From assembly GCF_022869825.1 (NCBI RefSeq), contig NZ_CP094971.1:869501-933500 (forward strand): DNA of 64,000 nt, in the 5' to 3' direction. Each line of letters begins with the position of its first letter. Position 1 is the first letter of the stretch. Below are positions 36,734-46,001 of the stretch, one piece after another. A program made the translations under genes and the position numbers. The stretch comes from Clostridium sp. BJN0001 (GTDB lineage Bacteria > Bacillota > Clostridia > Clostridiales > Clostridiaceae). Under the pieces are notes generated by a model that saw only the letters and a program-made list of their open reading frames with translations, was not told the origin of the DNA and ran no database searches.

Positions 36734-37129
36734 ATGAAAACAGTTGAGGTTGTTGCAGCCATTATAGAAAAAGATGATAAAATATTTATAACAAGAAGAG
36801 GATATGGCGATTTAATTAATCTATGGGAGTTTCCTGGAGGAAAAATTGAAAAAGGTGAAACTAGAGAAGAAGCTCTTCATAGAGAAATAAGTGAAGAACT
36901 TGAAATGCAAATAGATAATCTTAAATTCCTAACTACAATTAATTATGATTATCCAAAATTTAAATTGATAATGCATTGCTATATATGTAGTTTTTCAGGA
37001 GGAAATCTTAAATTAAATGCACATAATGATGCAAAATGGATAAAGTATGCTGAACTAGATGATCAGAAATGGGCTCCTGCGGATGTGTTAGTTGTAAAGT
37101 CATTAAAGGAAAATGAAAGTCATAAGTAG
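36734..37129 (+). CDS. NUDIX hydrolase (MutT/8-oxo-dGTP diphosphatase-like)
   Basis: A 131-residue NUDIX hydrolase, likely cleaning oxidised nucleotides such as 8-oxo-dGTP. The NUDIX box GGKIEKGETREEALHREISEEL fits the G-x5-E-x7-REUxEE consensus. It opens VEVVAAIIEKDDKIFITRRGYG and has LWEFPGG, which match the MutT-like branch of Firmicutes. The ribosome site is GAGAGG. Monocistronic; its 3' end runs into a 100-bp AT-rich gap without a convincing terminator. Confidence 0.9.
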   Translation: MKTVEVVAAIIEKDDKIFITRRGYGDLINLWEFPGGKIEKGETREEALHREISEELEMQIDNLKFLTTINYDYPKFKLIMHCYICSFSGGNLKLNAHNDAKWIKYAELDDQKWAPADVLVVKSLKENESHK

Positions 37130-37246
37130 AAATTAATATTTTTTATAACTTAAAATTAATTATAAATAATTGTTGTTATGATTAATATTTATAATAGATG
37201 TCAATAATCTAACAGAAGTTAAAATATTATGGAAGGGATTTTTGAC

Positions 37247-38251
37247 ATGATAAAAATTGATTATACATTAATGAATAAACTTGAAAAATATAAAGAGAAG
37301 GCATTAAGAGCATCTATTTATGATAAAAATAATGTAAAAAAGTATAAGCGTTGTCCTTATTGTGGAAGCATATATTTTATAAAATTTGGAAGATACTATG
37401 GAATACAACGATATAGATGTAAAAATTGCAAAAAAACTTTTTCAAATACAACATGTTCAGTATGGAAATATTTAAAAATTAATCCAGAGAAATGGATAAA
37501 CTTTATTGAATATATAAGTAATGGAACAAGTCTTAAAGAATGTGCATATAAACTAAAAATATCAACTGCAACAGCATTTTATTGGAGACATAAAATTCTG
37601 CATGCAGTTGAAAATTATTATAAACCTAATATATTTACAAAAAGTATAGTTATTCGACAACACAATGTGCCAAAATGCTATAAAGGAAGTAGAAATAAAC
37701 ATTTTACAGACAAAGAAAGTGCTTCTAGAAGAATATCAGCTTTTTATGCTATGGTTCCAAGGGATATACAGGTATTAATTTCATCTGAAAAAGAAATACC
37801 TCAGATAGATGTGAAATATAAAGATGATACTTTGGAAAATATTTTTAAATATAGCATATCTACTAAGATACAAAAAGGATGTTATATACATCTCGATAAA
37901 ATTAGGAATTATATAATTCAAAAAGAAGCAATACAAAATAATAAAAAATTATCTAAAGAAATAAAGAAAAAATATGAATTTACTATATGCAAAAATTTAA
38001 TTGGAGCTTTATATATAAAAGATAAATATAAGATTCAAAGCAATATAGAAAATTATGTAAATAGATTATATGGATGGATACATAATTTTAGGGGAATCGC
38101 ATCTAAGTATATATCACATTATTATAGTTTTTATTCATTAATTAATTGCAGTATAAAATTTGATCAGATAAGAATTTTTAAAGAATTATTAAAAAATGGC
38201 AACTATACTTCAATAAGAGAAATGAAGTTAAATCATTTAGAAAACTATTAA
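37247..38251 (+). CDS. IS1595-like transposase relative, probably catalytically inactive
   Basis: A 334-residue protein with the layout of IS1595-family transposases. A zinc ribbon (CPYCGS...CKNCKKTF, about 37-66) is followed by a helix-turn-helix (about 85-115). A transposase-core-like tail ends in GWIHNFRGIASKYISHYYSF. Where the first catalytic acidic pair should be, the sequence reads KSIVIRQHNVPKCYKGSRNK, so the DDE triad seems lost. No flanking inverted repeats were found. The start at 37247 follows GGAAGGGA. It may be a domesticated DNA-binding protein or a decayed insertion sequence with an intact frame. Confidence 0.65.
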   Translation: MIKIDYTLMNKLEKYKEKALRASIYDKNNVKKYKRCPYCGSIYFIKFGRYYGIQRYRCKNCKKTFSNTTCSVWKYLKINPEKWINFIEYISNGTSLKECAYKLKISTATAFYWRHKILHAVENYYKPNIFTKSIVIRQHNVPKCYKGSRNKHFTDKESASRRISAFYAMVPRDIQVLISSEKEIPQIDVKYKDDTLENIFKYSISTKIQKGCYIHLDKIRNYIIQKEAIQNNKKLSKEIKKKYEFTICKNLIGALYIKDKYKIQSNIENYVNRLYGWIHNFRGIASKYISHYYSFYSLINCSIKFDQIRIFKELLKNGNYTSIREMKLNHLENY

Positions 38252-38350
38252 TATTCATGAAATTATCGCTATATTAAAACAACATTTTTTTATAATTAAT
38301 TTTCAATACTTAAATTTTAAATATATTAGTTATATATTTTAACTAAAAAT

Positions 38351-38399
38351 AAAGCTGATTTACACATATATTTTAAAATTATGTATAAATCAGCTTCTT
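38351..38399 (-). terminator. Terminator of the DUF134-NifX fusion gene
   Basis: AAGCTGATTTACACATA pairs with TATGTATAAATCAGCTT with small mismatches. A U-rich tail follows on the minus strand. The preceding 100 bp after the transposase relative is AT-rich and shows nothing else. Confidence 0.7.
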
Positions 38400-38420
38400 A
38401 ATATAGATTAATTTATGTTT

Positions 38421-38813
38421 TTAGTGACAACCGTGATTTCCACAACCATGATTTCCACAACTATGTCCTTCTTCATGTGAATGGTGATTACACATTGTAT
38501 TTGGATCGTACTGTAATTTTCCTTGTAAGAATGAAGAAATTTGAGCATCAGCATCTCCAGAAGCTCCAGGATAGATTTTTACGCCTGCTTCTGCAAGTGC
38601 ATTTCTAGCACCTCCGCCAATTCCTCCGCATATTAATGTAGAAACATTATGATCAGCTAAAAATCCAGCTAAAGCACCATGTCCACTGCCATTTGTATCT
38701 ATAATTTCTGAAGAGATGATTTTTCCATCTTCAACTTCATATACTTTGAACTGTTCTGTATGTCCAAAATGTTGAAATATCTGTCCGTTTTCATAAGTTA
38801 CTGCAATTTTCAT
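38421..38813 (-). CDS. Possible internal product: NifX-like domain alone
   Basis: Inside the DUF134-NifX gene, GAAAAGGAGA precedes an in-frame ATG (38813) exactly at the start of the second domain (MKIAVTYENG). The spacing is seven to eight bases, better than many true starts here. It would make a 130-residue NifX-like protein with the metal-binding tail. Either both forms are made or the genes fused recently and the old start survives. Confidence 0.5.
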   Translation of the reverse strand: MKIAVTYENGQIFQHFGHTEQFKVYEVEDGKIISSEIIDTNGSGHGALAGFLADHNVSTLICGGIGGGARNALAEAGVKIYPGASGDADAQISSFLQGKLQYDPNTMCNHHSHEEGHSCGNHGCGNHGCH

Positions 38814-39152
38814 TTTTAAATCTCCTTTTCTATTTTTATCAAAATTACATATTTTATTATGACTGCACAATATATAATTGCCGCCTTCAATTTTTAGAAG
38901 AGTTCCCTCTACTAAAAAACGTGAAATCTTTTTACGTGCTTCGGTGTATAAAGCCTGGATTGTTGTCCTTGATACGCTCATATGTGATGCAGCATCTGCT
39001 TGTGTTTTTCCATCGTAATCAATAAGACGAATTGCTTCATATTCTTCAATACTAAGAAGAATTTCTATCATCGAATCAGATTTTTCTGAAGGATAAAATA
39101 GCTGACATTCAGGCATACGGCATACAAATCTTCTTTTGCTTGGTCTTGCCAT
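38421..39152 (-). CDS. DUF134 DNA-binding domain fused to NifX/NifB-type domain with His/Cys tail
   Basis: A 243-residue two-domain protein. Residues about 1-100 are DUF134, a sigma-like helix-turn-helix (MARPSKRRFVCRMPECQLF, then GKTQADAASHMSVSRTTIQ). Residues about 114-220 are a dinitrogenase iron-molybdenum cofactor domain (MKIAVTYENGQIFQHFGHTE, then LICGGIGGGARNALAEAGV). The last 25 residues are rich in His and Cys (CNHHSHEEGHS, CGNHGCGNHGCH) and should bind metal. A second ribosome site and ATG inside the gene could give the NifX part alone. A metal-responsive regulatory or cluster-carrier role is inferred. Confidence 0.9.
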   Translation of the reverse strand: MARPSKRRFVCRMPECQLFYPSEKSDSMIEILLSIEEYEAIRLIDYDGKTQADAASHMSVSRTTIQALYTEARKKISRFLVEGTLLKIEGGNYILCSHNKICNFDKNRKGDLKMKIAVTYENGQIFQHFGHTEQFKVYEVEDGKIISSEIIDTNGSGHGALAGFLADHNVSTLICGGIGGGARNALAEAGVKIYPGASGDADAQISSFLQGKLQYDPNTMCNHHSHEEGHSCGNHGCGNHGCH

Positions 39153-39325
39153 TGCATCGCTTCCTTTTTATTTTATAATATAAATTATATAATTATTATT
39201 AATATATATCAATAATAATATTTTTATTTTGAAATTTTATCTCTTATAAGTTACCATAAAGGTATAAAGTTTTGATGTTATCTTACTATAATGTAAAAAA
39301 TATTTTATGATGAAAAGGTGAAAAT

Positions 39326-40273
39326 ATGAAGGTAGCGATAGATAGACGAATCAGTATACCTCTTTATAAGCAGGTTGCAGATTATTTTGAAAAATTAATT
39401 AAAAACGGAATATTTAAAGAGGGAGAAAAACTTCCTACGGAAACTGAACTTGCATATGAAAATGATTTATCTAAAGGCACTGTAAAAAAAGCCTATGATT
39501 TTCTTGAAAATATGTACTATGTAAAAAGGGTTAGGGGAAGTGGCACGTTTGTAATAAGAAAATCTCAGACTTTTGATATGAATCAGGCTAATCAAATGGC
39601 TGCTGATACTTTTTCAAAGCTATCATTTATGGATATGAAGGATGTGTATAAAATAATAAAAAAGGAACTTTCTAAAAAATTTGATGTAAGCAGTATAGTA
39701 AATGTTGTATTGATAAATTCATATCCTGAGATAAAAGATATAATTTTAAAGCAGCTAGAAAAAATAAGATATGCGAGAATTACTTTAATATCAGAGGATG
39801 AAATTAAATATTTGAAAAAAGCTTCGTATGATTCATATGATATAGTAGCTATATCAACATCTAGTATAGAAGATATGGAACTTATAAATATTATTACTCA
39901 GAATTATAAAAATATAGATAAATTAGCATTTAGACTTACTGAAAAGTCAGCAATCGAAATAGCTAAAATATCGACTTATGATAAAATAGCTGTTTTATAT
40001 AATAATATAAAATTTTATAATGAAGTAAAACAAAATCTAAAGAAATTTAATAAAAACAACATAGTGACTCAATATAAAAAGGATTTAGAATGTGATGTAC
40101 TCATAGTTCCTCCGAATTATGATAAAAAATTTAAAGATCAATTTTATAAATCTGCAAAAAAAGTAATTGAATTTGAATATCTAATTGATAGCGGATCTCT
40201 ATACAGATTAAAGAAAAAAATTGAAAAAATTTATAATATGAAAAATGAAAAGAGAGAAGATAATGAATTTTAA
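39326..40273 (+). CDS. GntR-family transcriptional regulator (first of a tandem pair)
   Basis: A 315-residue regulator with an N-terminal GntR winged helix (about 1-75: ISIPLYKQVADYFEKLI, then LPTETELAYENDLSKGTVKKAY, then GSGTFV). A C-terminal region of about 220 residues alternates strands and helices like half of a periplasmic-binding-protein fold, ending VIEFEYLIDSGSLYRLK. It is not the usual UTRA or FCD sensor. It overlaps the second GntR gene by 11 bp and precedes the hut genes, so histidine or urocanate sensing is plausible but unproven. The ribosome site is AAGGTG. Confidence 0.85.
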   Translation: MKVAIDRRISIPLYKQVADYFEKLIKNGIFKEGEKLPTETELAYENDLSKGTVKKAYDFLENMYYVKRVRGSGTFVIRKSQTFDMNQANQMAADTFSKLSFMDMKDVYKIIKKELSKKFDVSSIVNVVLINSYPEIKDIILKQLEKIRYARITLISEDEIKYLKKASYDSYDIVAISTSSIEDMELINIITQNYKNIDKLAFRLTEKSAIEIAKISTYDKIAVLYNNIKFYNEVKQNLKKFNKNNIVTQYKKDLECDVLIVPPNYDKKFKDQFYKSAKKVIEFEYLIDSGSLYRLKKKIEKIYNMKNEKREDNEF

Positions 40274-41234
40274 TTTGGACAAAAAAAGTACGGAGCCTGT
40301 CTACAAACAGATAATGAAAATTATAAATAAGTCTATTGATGATGGAGAATTCAATTCTGAAAAAAGACTACCTACAGAAAGAAAGTTAAGTTTAGATTTT
40401 AATGTATCAAGAGGAACGATAAAAAAAGTATTTTCTGAGCTTGAGATTCAAGGAAAAATAAGAAAAATTCAAGGAAAAGGTACATTTCCTACAGGTCAGT
40501 CAATGATAGAAAAAAGAGAATTTGTTATTGATTTAATAAGAAAACTCATAGACGACCTTATATCATTAAATTTTAACGAAAAACAGATAAAAAATATAAT
40601 GATAAATGAGTTATGGAATTGGTTTGATAATACACAAAAAGTAACTGTAGCATTTATAGATTGTACTGAAGAACTTTTAGGAAAAAGTGTAAGACAAATT
40701 TCAAAAAAGTGCAATGCACAAGTTACTCCGTTTCTTATTGAAGACATAAGAAAGGATTCTTCTTTATTGATGAATGGATATGATTTTGTGGTTACTACAT
40801 TTATGCATTATGATGAAGTAAAACAAATAATTAATAATAAATATTTAAATATTGAAAAAGTAACGTTAAATCTAAGTGACAAGACTATAAGTCAGGTTGC
40901 GATGATTAAAAAAGATGATAGCATCGCTGTTATATATAAAAGTTTTGAATTCTCTAAAAACGTAAATGAAAATATAAGATCACTTATAGGAAAAGAAGCC
41001 TCAATAAGTTTTAATATATTAAAAGAATCAGAAGAATTTTTAAATAACTTAGATAGTGTAGATGTTGTAATATTAGAAAGTGGATATATAAATGACAACA
41101 CATATGAATGTTTATATAGTAATAGTGAATTCAATGAAAAAACTATTATTACGTTTGAGTATGAGATGGATGAAGGTTCGCTTATACATTTAAGTGATGA
41201 AATAAAAAAATATTGGATTAAAAGTGTCGAATAA
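40263..41234 (+). CDS. GntR-family transcriptional regulator (second of the pair)
   Basis: A 323-residue paralogue of the preceding gene with the same architecture. The winged helix covers about 1-75 (TEPVYKQIMKIINKSI, then LPTERKLSLDFNVSRGTIKKVF, then GKGTFP). The C-terminal sensor-like region ends IITFEYEMDEGSLIHLSDEI, matching the end of its neighbour. The start at 40263 is chosen from the GAGAGAAG just upstream; an ATG six codons earlier is less likely. Tandem overlapping paralogues suggest a heterodimer or two-signal control of the hut genes. A strong terminator follows about 120 bp later. Confidence 0.85.
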   Translation: MNFNLDKKSTEPVYKQIMKIINKSIDDGEFNSEKRLPTERKLSLDFNVSRGTIKKVFSELEIQGKIRKIQGKGTFPTGQSMIEKREFVIDLIRKLIDDLISLNFNEKQIKNIMINELWNWFDNTQKVTVAFIDCTEELLGKSVRQISKKCNAQVTPFLIEDIRKDSSLLMNGYDFVVTTFMHYDEVKQIINNKYLNIEKVTLNLSDKTISQVAMIKKDDSIAVIYKSFEFSKNVNENIRSLIGKEASISFNILKESEEFLNNLDSVDVVILESGYINDNTYECLYSNSEFNEKTIITFEYEMDEGSLIHLSDEIKKYWIKSVE

Positions 41235-41244
41235 ACATATACCA

Positions 41245-41267
41245 ATTACCCAATAGGAAAAGGTAAT
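41245..41267. promoter_or_regulatory. Inverted repeat after the GntR pair
   Basis: ATTACC and GGTAAT are separated by 11 bp. TTACC/GGTA half sites also occur before the first GntR gene (around 39250-39262), so this could be a GntR-type site. Low confidence in AT-rich DNA. Confidence 0.3.
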
Positions 41268-41345
41268 AATGTAAAATTAGTATTGACTCCTCAATATTTA
41301 TATGATATTATAGTTTTTGTAAGGAAGATATTAAAAACGAATATG

Positions 41346-41398
41346 AACAAAGACGTTTATTTTTTAAAATAATGAAAAATAAACGTCTTTTTTTATTT
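41346..41398 (+). terminator. Terminator between GntR pair and hutH
   Basis: AAAGACGTTTATTTTT pairs with AAAAATAAACGTCTTT, a 16-bp stem, and is followed by a long T-run. It separates the regulators from the hut operon. Confidence 0.85.
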
Positions 41399-41430
41399 AT
41401 AAATATTCACACGATGAAAATGGTATAGAT

Positions 41431-41450
41431 TAATTACGAAGATGTAATTA
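41431..41450. promoter_or_regulatory. Inverted repeat upstream of hutH
   Basis: A perfect 7-bp inverted repeat TAATTAC-GAAGAT-GTAATTA lies 37 bp before the hutH start. It is placed where a repressor would block the hut operon and is a candidate operator for the GntR pair. Confidence 0.45.
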
Positions 41451-41486
41451 TAAAAACCAGGTAAATTATTGAAAGAAGGATTCAGA

Positions 41487-43034
41487 ATGTATATTGATGT
41501 AAAAAATATTAAAGAAGTTGAACTTACAGGATCTGGATTGACAGTAGAAAAAGTTGTTGCAATTGCAAGATATGGAGCAAGAGTAAGTATTTCAGATCAA
41601 GCAATAAAGAATATGAGTAAATCAAGAGATCTTGTTGAAAAAATAGTAGAAGATGGTAGAGCAGCTTATGGAGTAAGCACAGGGTTTGGAGAATTTAGCA
41701 AAGTGTCAATTGATAAAGACATGATAGAAGTACTTCAGGAAAATCTTATATTAAGCCACTGTACAGCAGTTGGAAATCCATATAAGCAGGAAGTTGTAAG
41801 AGCTATGATGGTTTTAAGATGCAATGCTTTATCTATTGGTTATTCAGGAATAAGACCAGAAGTTGTTTTAAAATTAGTTGAAATGTTAAATAAAGGGGTT
41901 ACACCTGTTGTGCCAGAGAAAGGTTCACTTGGAGCTAGTGGAGATTTAGCACCACTTGCACATATGGCTCTAGTACTTATTGGTAAAGGAGAGGCTTATT
42001 ATAAAAATGAAAGATTAGATGGTCTTGAAGCCATGAATAGAGCAGAAATAACTCCTGTAAAGTTAAAAGCAAAGGAAGGACTTGCATTAATAAATGGTAC
42101 ACAAGCAATGAATGCAGTTGGTACACTTTCATATTATGATAGCCTTAATGCAGCAAGACTTGCTGATATAACAGCAGCAATGACAATGGAAGCATTAACA
42201 GCTCTTGATAATGCGTTTGATGAAAGAGTTCAAAGAGTAAGACCTCATGCAGGACAGAATTATGTAGCTAAAAATATAAGAATGCTTATAAATGGAAGCA
42301 AAATTATTGAAAATTCAAGAGATTTGAGAGTTCAAGATGCATATGCAATAAGATGTATTCCACAAGTACATGGTGCTATAAGAGATACTCTTGACTATGC
42401 AAGAAAAGTTATAGAAACAGAAATGAATTCAGTAACAGATAACCCTATTTTATTTACTGAAGATGAAGCAGTAATCTCAGGAGGAAATTTCCATGGAGAA
42501 CCTCTAGCACTTGTATTTGATTATTTAGGAATTGCAGTATCAGAACTTGCAAATATTTCAGAAAGAAGACTTGAAAGATTGGTAAATCCAGCACTTAGCG
42601 AAGGACTCCCAGCGTTTTTAACAAGACATGGTGGAATAAATTCAGGCTATATGATATGTCAGTATTGTGCAGCATCAATGGTTTCTGAAAATAAAGTGCT
42701 TGCTCATCCTGCAAGTGTTGATTCTATACCTAGTTCTGCAAATCAAGAAGATCATGTAAGTATGGGTACAACAGCAGCAAGAAAGAGCAGAAATATTGTA
42801 GAAAATGCTTTAAGTGTACTTGCTTTTGAGCTTATGGCTGCAGTTCAAGGAGTTGATTTAAGAGGAGGAGAAATATCTCCAATAAATAAATCTGTATATG
42901 ATTTAGTAAGAGAAGAAGTTCCTACTTTAGATAAAGATAGAGAAATAAGATTAGATATAACAAAAATGAATAACTTAGTAAGAAGTGAATTAATTCAAAA
43001 AACAGTAATGGAAAAATGTGAACAATTCAGATAG
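41487..43034 (+). CDS. hutH: Histidine ammonia-lyase
   Basis: Histidine ammonia-lyase, 515 residues, first step of histidine catabolism (histidine to trans-urocanate plus ammonia). The self-forming MIO cofactor comes from A150-S151-G152 in GSLGASGDLAPLAHMALVLIG. The YGVSTGFGEF and GNFHGEP motifs are also present. The start at 41487 has AAGGA six bases upstream; a TTG six codons earlier is less likely. It leads the hut operon and is followed 20 bp later by hutU. Confidence 0.97.
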   Translation: MYIDVKNIKEVELTGSGLTVEKVVAIARYGARVSISDQAIKNMSKSRDLVEKIVEDGRAAYGVSTGFGEFSKVSIDKDMIEVLQENLILSHCTAVGNPYKQEVVRAMMVLRCNALSIGYSGIRPEVVLKLVEMLNKGVTPVVPEKGSLGASGDLAPLAHMALVLIGKGEAYYKNERLDGLEAMNRAEITPVKLKAKEGLALINGTQAMNAVGTLSYYDSLNAARLADITAAMTMEALTALDNAFDERVQRVRPHAGQNYVAKNIRMLINGSKIIENSRDLRVQDAYAIRCIPQVHGAIRDTLDYARKVIETEMNSVTDNPILFTEDEAVISGGNFHGEPLALVFDYLGIAVSELANISERRLERLVNPALSEGLPAFLTRHGGINSGYMICQYCAASMVSENKVLAHPASVDSIPSSANQEDHVSMGTTAARKSRNIVENALSVLAFELMAAVQGVDLRGGEISPINKSVYDLVREEVPTLDKDREIRLDITKMNNLVRSELIQKTVMEKCEQFR

Positions 43035-43054
43035 AAAAAAAGGAGGAGATTTAA

Positions 43055-45067
43055 ATGGAAAATAAGATTATAGAAGATTCAATGCAGATTAAACTTGATG
43101 ATGAATTACCTAAATATCCTAAATTTGTTGATGGAATAAGGCGTGCACCCAGAAGAGAATCAGATCTTTCTGAGAATGATGTTAAATTAGCTCTTAAAAA
43201 TGCACTTCGTTACATTCCTCAAAAATATCATGAAAAAATGGCAAAAGAGTTTTTAGAAGAATTAAAAGAGCATGGAAGAATTTATGGATACAGATTTAGA
43301 CCTGAAGGAAAAATATATGGAAAGTCTATAGATGAGTATAATGGAAAATGTATAGAAGGAAAGGCTTTTCAAGTAATGATTGATAATAATCTTAATTTTG
43401 ATGTAGCTTTATATCCTTATGAACTTGTTACATATGGAGAAACAGGACAAGTATGTCAGAATTGGATGCAGTATAGATTAATTAAAAAGTATCTTGAAAA
43501 TCTAACTGATGAGCAAACATTAGTACTTGAATCAGGACATCCAGTAGGACTGTTTAAATCTCATAAAATGGCGCCAAGAGTAGTTATTACAAACGGACTT
43601 ATGGTAGGTCTTTTTGATAATCAAGAAGATTTTAATAGAGCAGCAGCACTTGGAGTTGCAAACTATGGACAGATGACAGCAGGCGGATGGATGTATATAG
43701 GACCTCAAGGTATTGTTCATGGAACATTTAATACATTATTAAATGCAGGAAGATTAAAACTTAAAATACCTAAAGAAGGAAATTTAAAAGGAAGATTATT
43801 TATTTCATCAGGTCTTGGTGGAATGAGTGGTGCTCAGGGAAAAGCTGCTGAAATTGCAGGAGCCGTATCAGTAATTGCTGAAGTTGATGAATCAAGAATT
43901 AAGACAAGACTTGATCAAGGATGGATAATGAGATCTTCAGATGATCTTGATGAAATTGCAAAGTGGGTAAAAGAAGAGTGTGAAGCTGAAAGAGCATGTG
44001 CAATTGGATATCATGGAAATATTGTTGATTTGTTAAAATATGTTATAAAAAAAGACATTCATGTTGATTTATTATCAGATCAGACATCATGTCATGTGCC
44101 ATATGATGGTGGATATTGCCCTGAAGGACTTACATTTGATGAACGTACAGAAATGCTAGATAAAGATCCTGAAGGATTTAAAGATTTAGTAAATAAATCT
44201 TTAAAACATCATTTTAAGCTTATTTGTGAACTTCACAAAAAAGGAACATACTTTTTTGACTATGGAAACAGCTTCATGAAGGCTATATATGATGCAGGTG
44301 TTACAGAGATATGTAAGAATAAAGTAAATGAAAAAGATGGATTTATTTTTCCATCATATGTTGAAGATATTTTAGGACCTCAGCTTTTTGATTTTGGATA
44401 TGGACCTTTTAGATGGGTATGTTTAAGTGGAAAACAAGAAGATCTTGACTTAACTGATAAAGCTGCAATGGAATGTATTGATCCTAACAGAAGGTATCAA
44501 GATAGAGATAATTATGTTTGGGTAAGAGATGCTAAGAAGAATAAGCTTGTTGTAGGAACAAAAGCTAGAATATTATATCAAGATGCAATTGGAAGAACAA
44601 AGATAGCACTTAAGTTTAATGAACTTGTAAGGGAAGGAAAAATAGGACCTGTAATGCTTGGACGTGATCATCATGATACAGGAGGAACTGATTCTCCATT
44701 TAGAGAAACATCTAATATTAAAGATGGATCAAATATTATGGCTGATATGGCAGTACAATGTTTTGCAGGAAATGCAGCAAGAGGAATGAGCCTTATTGCA
44801 CTCCATAATGGAGGCGGAGTAGGAATTGGAAAATCCGTAAATGGAGGTTTTGGAATGGTATTAGATGGAAGCCACAGAGTTGATACTATTTTAGAAATGG
44901 CAATGCCGTGGGACACAATGGTTGGAGTTTCAAGAAGATCATGGGCTAGAAATGAAAATTCGATAAGTACATGTGTTGAGTTTAATAAAAATAATGATGG
45001 AATTTCACATATTACTATTCCATATATTGTAGATGAAGAAATTATTAAAAAATCAGTAGAAAAATAG
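43055..45067 (+). CDS. hutU: Urocanate hydratase (long form)
   Basis: Urocanase, 670 residues, adding water to urocanate to give imidazolonepropionate with tightly bound NAD+ as electrophile. Diagnostic stretches are ALGVANYGQMTAGGWMYIGPQG, SGLGGMSGAQGKAAEIAG and GRDHHDTGGTDSPFRET. Classical proteobacterial HutU has about 555 residues; the extra ~115 here, mainly at the N-terminus and inside, are typical of the clostridial/fusobacterial long branch. It has a strong GGAGGAG ribosome site 20 bp after hutH. A hairpin separates it from the transporter genes. Confidence 0.97.
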   Translation: MENKIIEDSMQIKLDDELPKYPKFVDGIRRAPRRESDLSENDVKLALKNALRYIPQKYHEKMAKEFLEELKEHGRIYGYRFRPEGKIYGKSIDEYNGKCIEGKAFQVMIDNNLNFDVALYPYELVTYGETGQVCQNWMQYRLIKKYLENLTDEQTLVLESGHPVGLFKSHKMAPRVVITNGLMVGLFDNQEDFNRAAALGVANYGQMTAGGWMYIGPQGIVHGTFNTLLNAGRLKLKIPKEGNLKGRLFISSGLGGMSGAQGKAAEIAGAVSVIAEVDESRIKTRLDQGWIMRSSDDLDEIAKWVKEECEAERACAIGYHGNIVDLLKYVIKKDIHVDLLSDQTSCHVPYDGGYCPEGLTFDERTEMLDKDPEGFKDLVNKSLKHHFKLICELHKKGTYFFDYGNSFMKAIYDAGVTEICKNKVNEKDGFIFPSYVEDILGPQLFDFGYGPFRWVCLSGKQEDLDLTDKAAMECIDPNRRYQDRDNYVWVRDAKKNKLVVGTKARILYQDAIGRTKIALKFNELVREGKIGPVMLGRDHHDTGGTDSPFRETSNIKDGSNIMADMAVQCFAGNAARGMSLIALHNGGGVGIGKSVNGGFGMVLDGSHRVDTILEMAMPWDTMVGVSRRSWARNENSISTCVEFNKNNDGISHITIPYIVDEEIIKKSVEK

Positions 45068-45085
45068 AATTAATTATTTTAAGAA

Positions 45086-45122
45086 GCAAAGGCGTTTCTA
45101 AGTTTATTAGAAATGCCTTTAA
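45086..45122 (+). terminator. Intercistronic terminator-like hairpin after hutU
   Basis: AAAGGCGTTTCTA pairs with TAGAAATGCCTTT, a 13-bp stem with one G-T pair, but the T-run is weak. It may attenuate expression of the transporter genes relative to hutHU. Confidence 0.6.
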
Positions 45123-45150
45123 TTATTTATAAAAAGGGGAGAGTATAAAA

Positions 45151-45975
45151 ATGAAAAGAAAAAGATTATTAAAACAAGTTTTAGCACTTTTAACTACAAC
45201 TGTAATGGCATTTGCAGTTGTTGGATGTCAGATTGGGAATGATACATCATCTTCTTCAGATGATAAAAAATCTGATCAGCTTATTGTAGGACTTGATAAT
45301 ACATTTGTTCCTATGGGGTTTGTAGATGATAATGGAGATCTTACAGGATTTGATGTAGAACTTGCTACAGAGGTTTGTAAAAAAATAGGAAAAGATGTTA
45401 AGTTTCAGCCGATTGATTGGAGTATGAAAGAATCAGAACTTAATGGGGACAATATAGATCTTATATGGAATGGATATTCTGTTACTGATGATAGAAAAGA
45501 AAAAGTTGAATTCTCTAATGTTTATTTGAAAAATAGCCAGATAATTATTACACTTGCAAATTCGCCTCTTAATTCTAAAGCAGATTTAAAAGGCAAAAAA
45601 GTTGGTGCACAAAATCAGTCAAGTTCTGTAGATGCAGTTACAGAGAATGGTGATGGAATAGAAAAGACATTTGATGGTGGAAAATTAGTTACTTATGAAA
45701 CAAATAATGATGCACTTATGGATCTTGAAGCAGGAAGAGTTGATGCAATAGTAGCTGATGAAATTCTTGCAAGATATTATATGAAAGAAAGAGGAGAAGA
45801 CAAGTATAAAATTTTAAGTGATAATTTTGGTGATGAAGATTATGCTATAGGAATTAAAAAAGGAAATACAGAGTTAGTTAACGAGATTAATAAAGGACTT
45901 AAAGAGTGTACAGAAGATGGTACAGCAGCTGAAATATCAAAAAAATGGTTTGGAAAAGATATTGTAGTTAAATAA
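45151..45975 (+). CDS. Amino-acid ABC transporter substrate-binding lipoprotein
   Basis: A 274-residue solute-binding lipoprotein (SBP_bac_3 family). The signal peptide has a lipobox ending VVGC at about residues 22-25, so it is membrane-anchored after lipidation. The mature part opens LIVGLDNTFVPMGFVDDNGDLTGFDVEL, the hallmark of polar amino-acid binders. The location between hutU and hutI makes histidine the likely ligand. First gene of a binding protein-permease-ATPase set. Confidence 0.93.
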   Translation: MKRKRLLKQVLALLTTTVMAFAVVGCQIGNDTSSSSDDKKSDQLIVGLDNTFVPMGFVDDNGDLTGFDVELATEVCKKIGKDVKFQPIDWSMKESELNGDNIDLIWNGYSVTDDRKEKVEFSNVYLKNSQIIITLANSPLNSKADLKGKKVGAQNQSSSVDAVTENGDGIEKTFDGGKLVTYETNNDALMDLEAGRVDAIVADEILARYYMKERGEDKYKILSDNFGDEDYAIGIKKGNTELVNEINKGLKECTEDGTAAEISKKWFGKDIVVK

Positions 45976-46001
45976 TTTATGTATAGAAAGGAGTATTTTT
46001 T

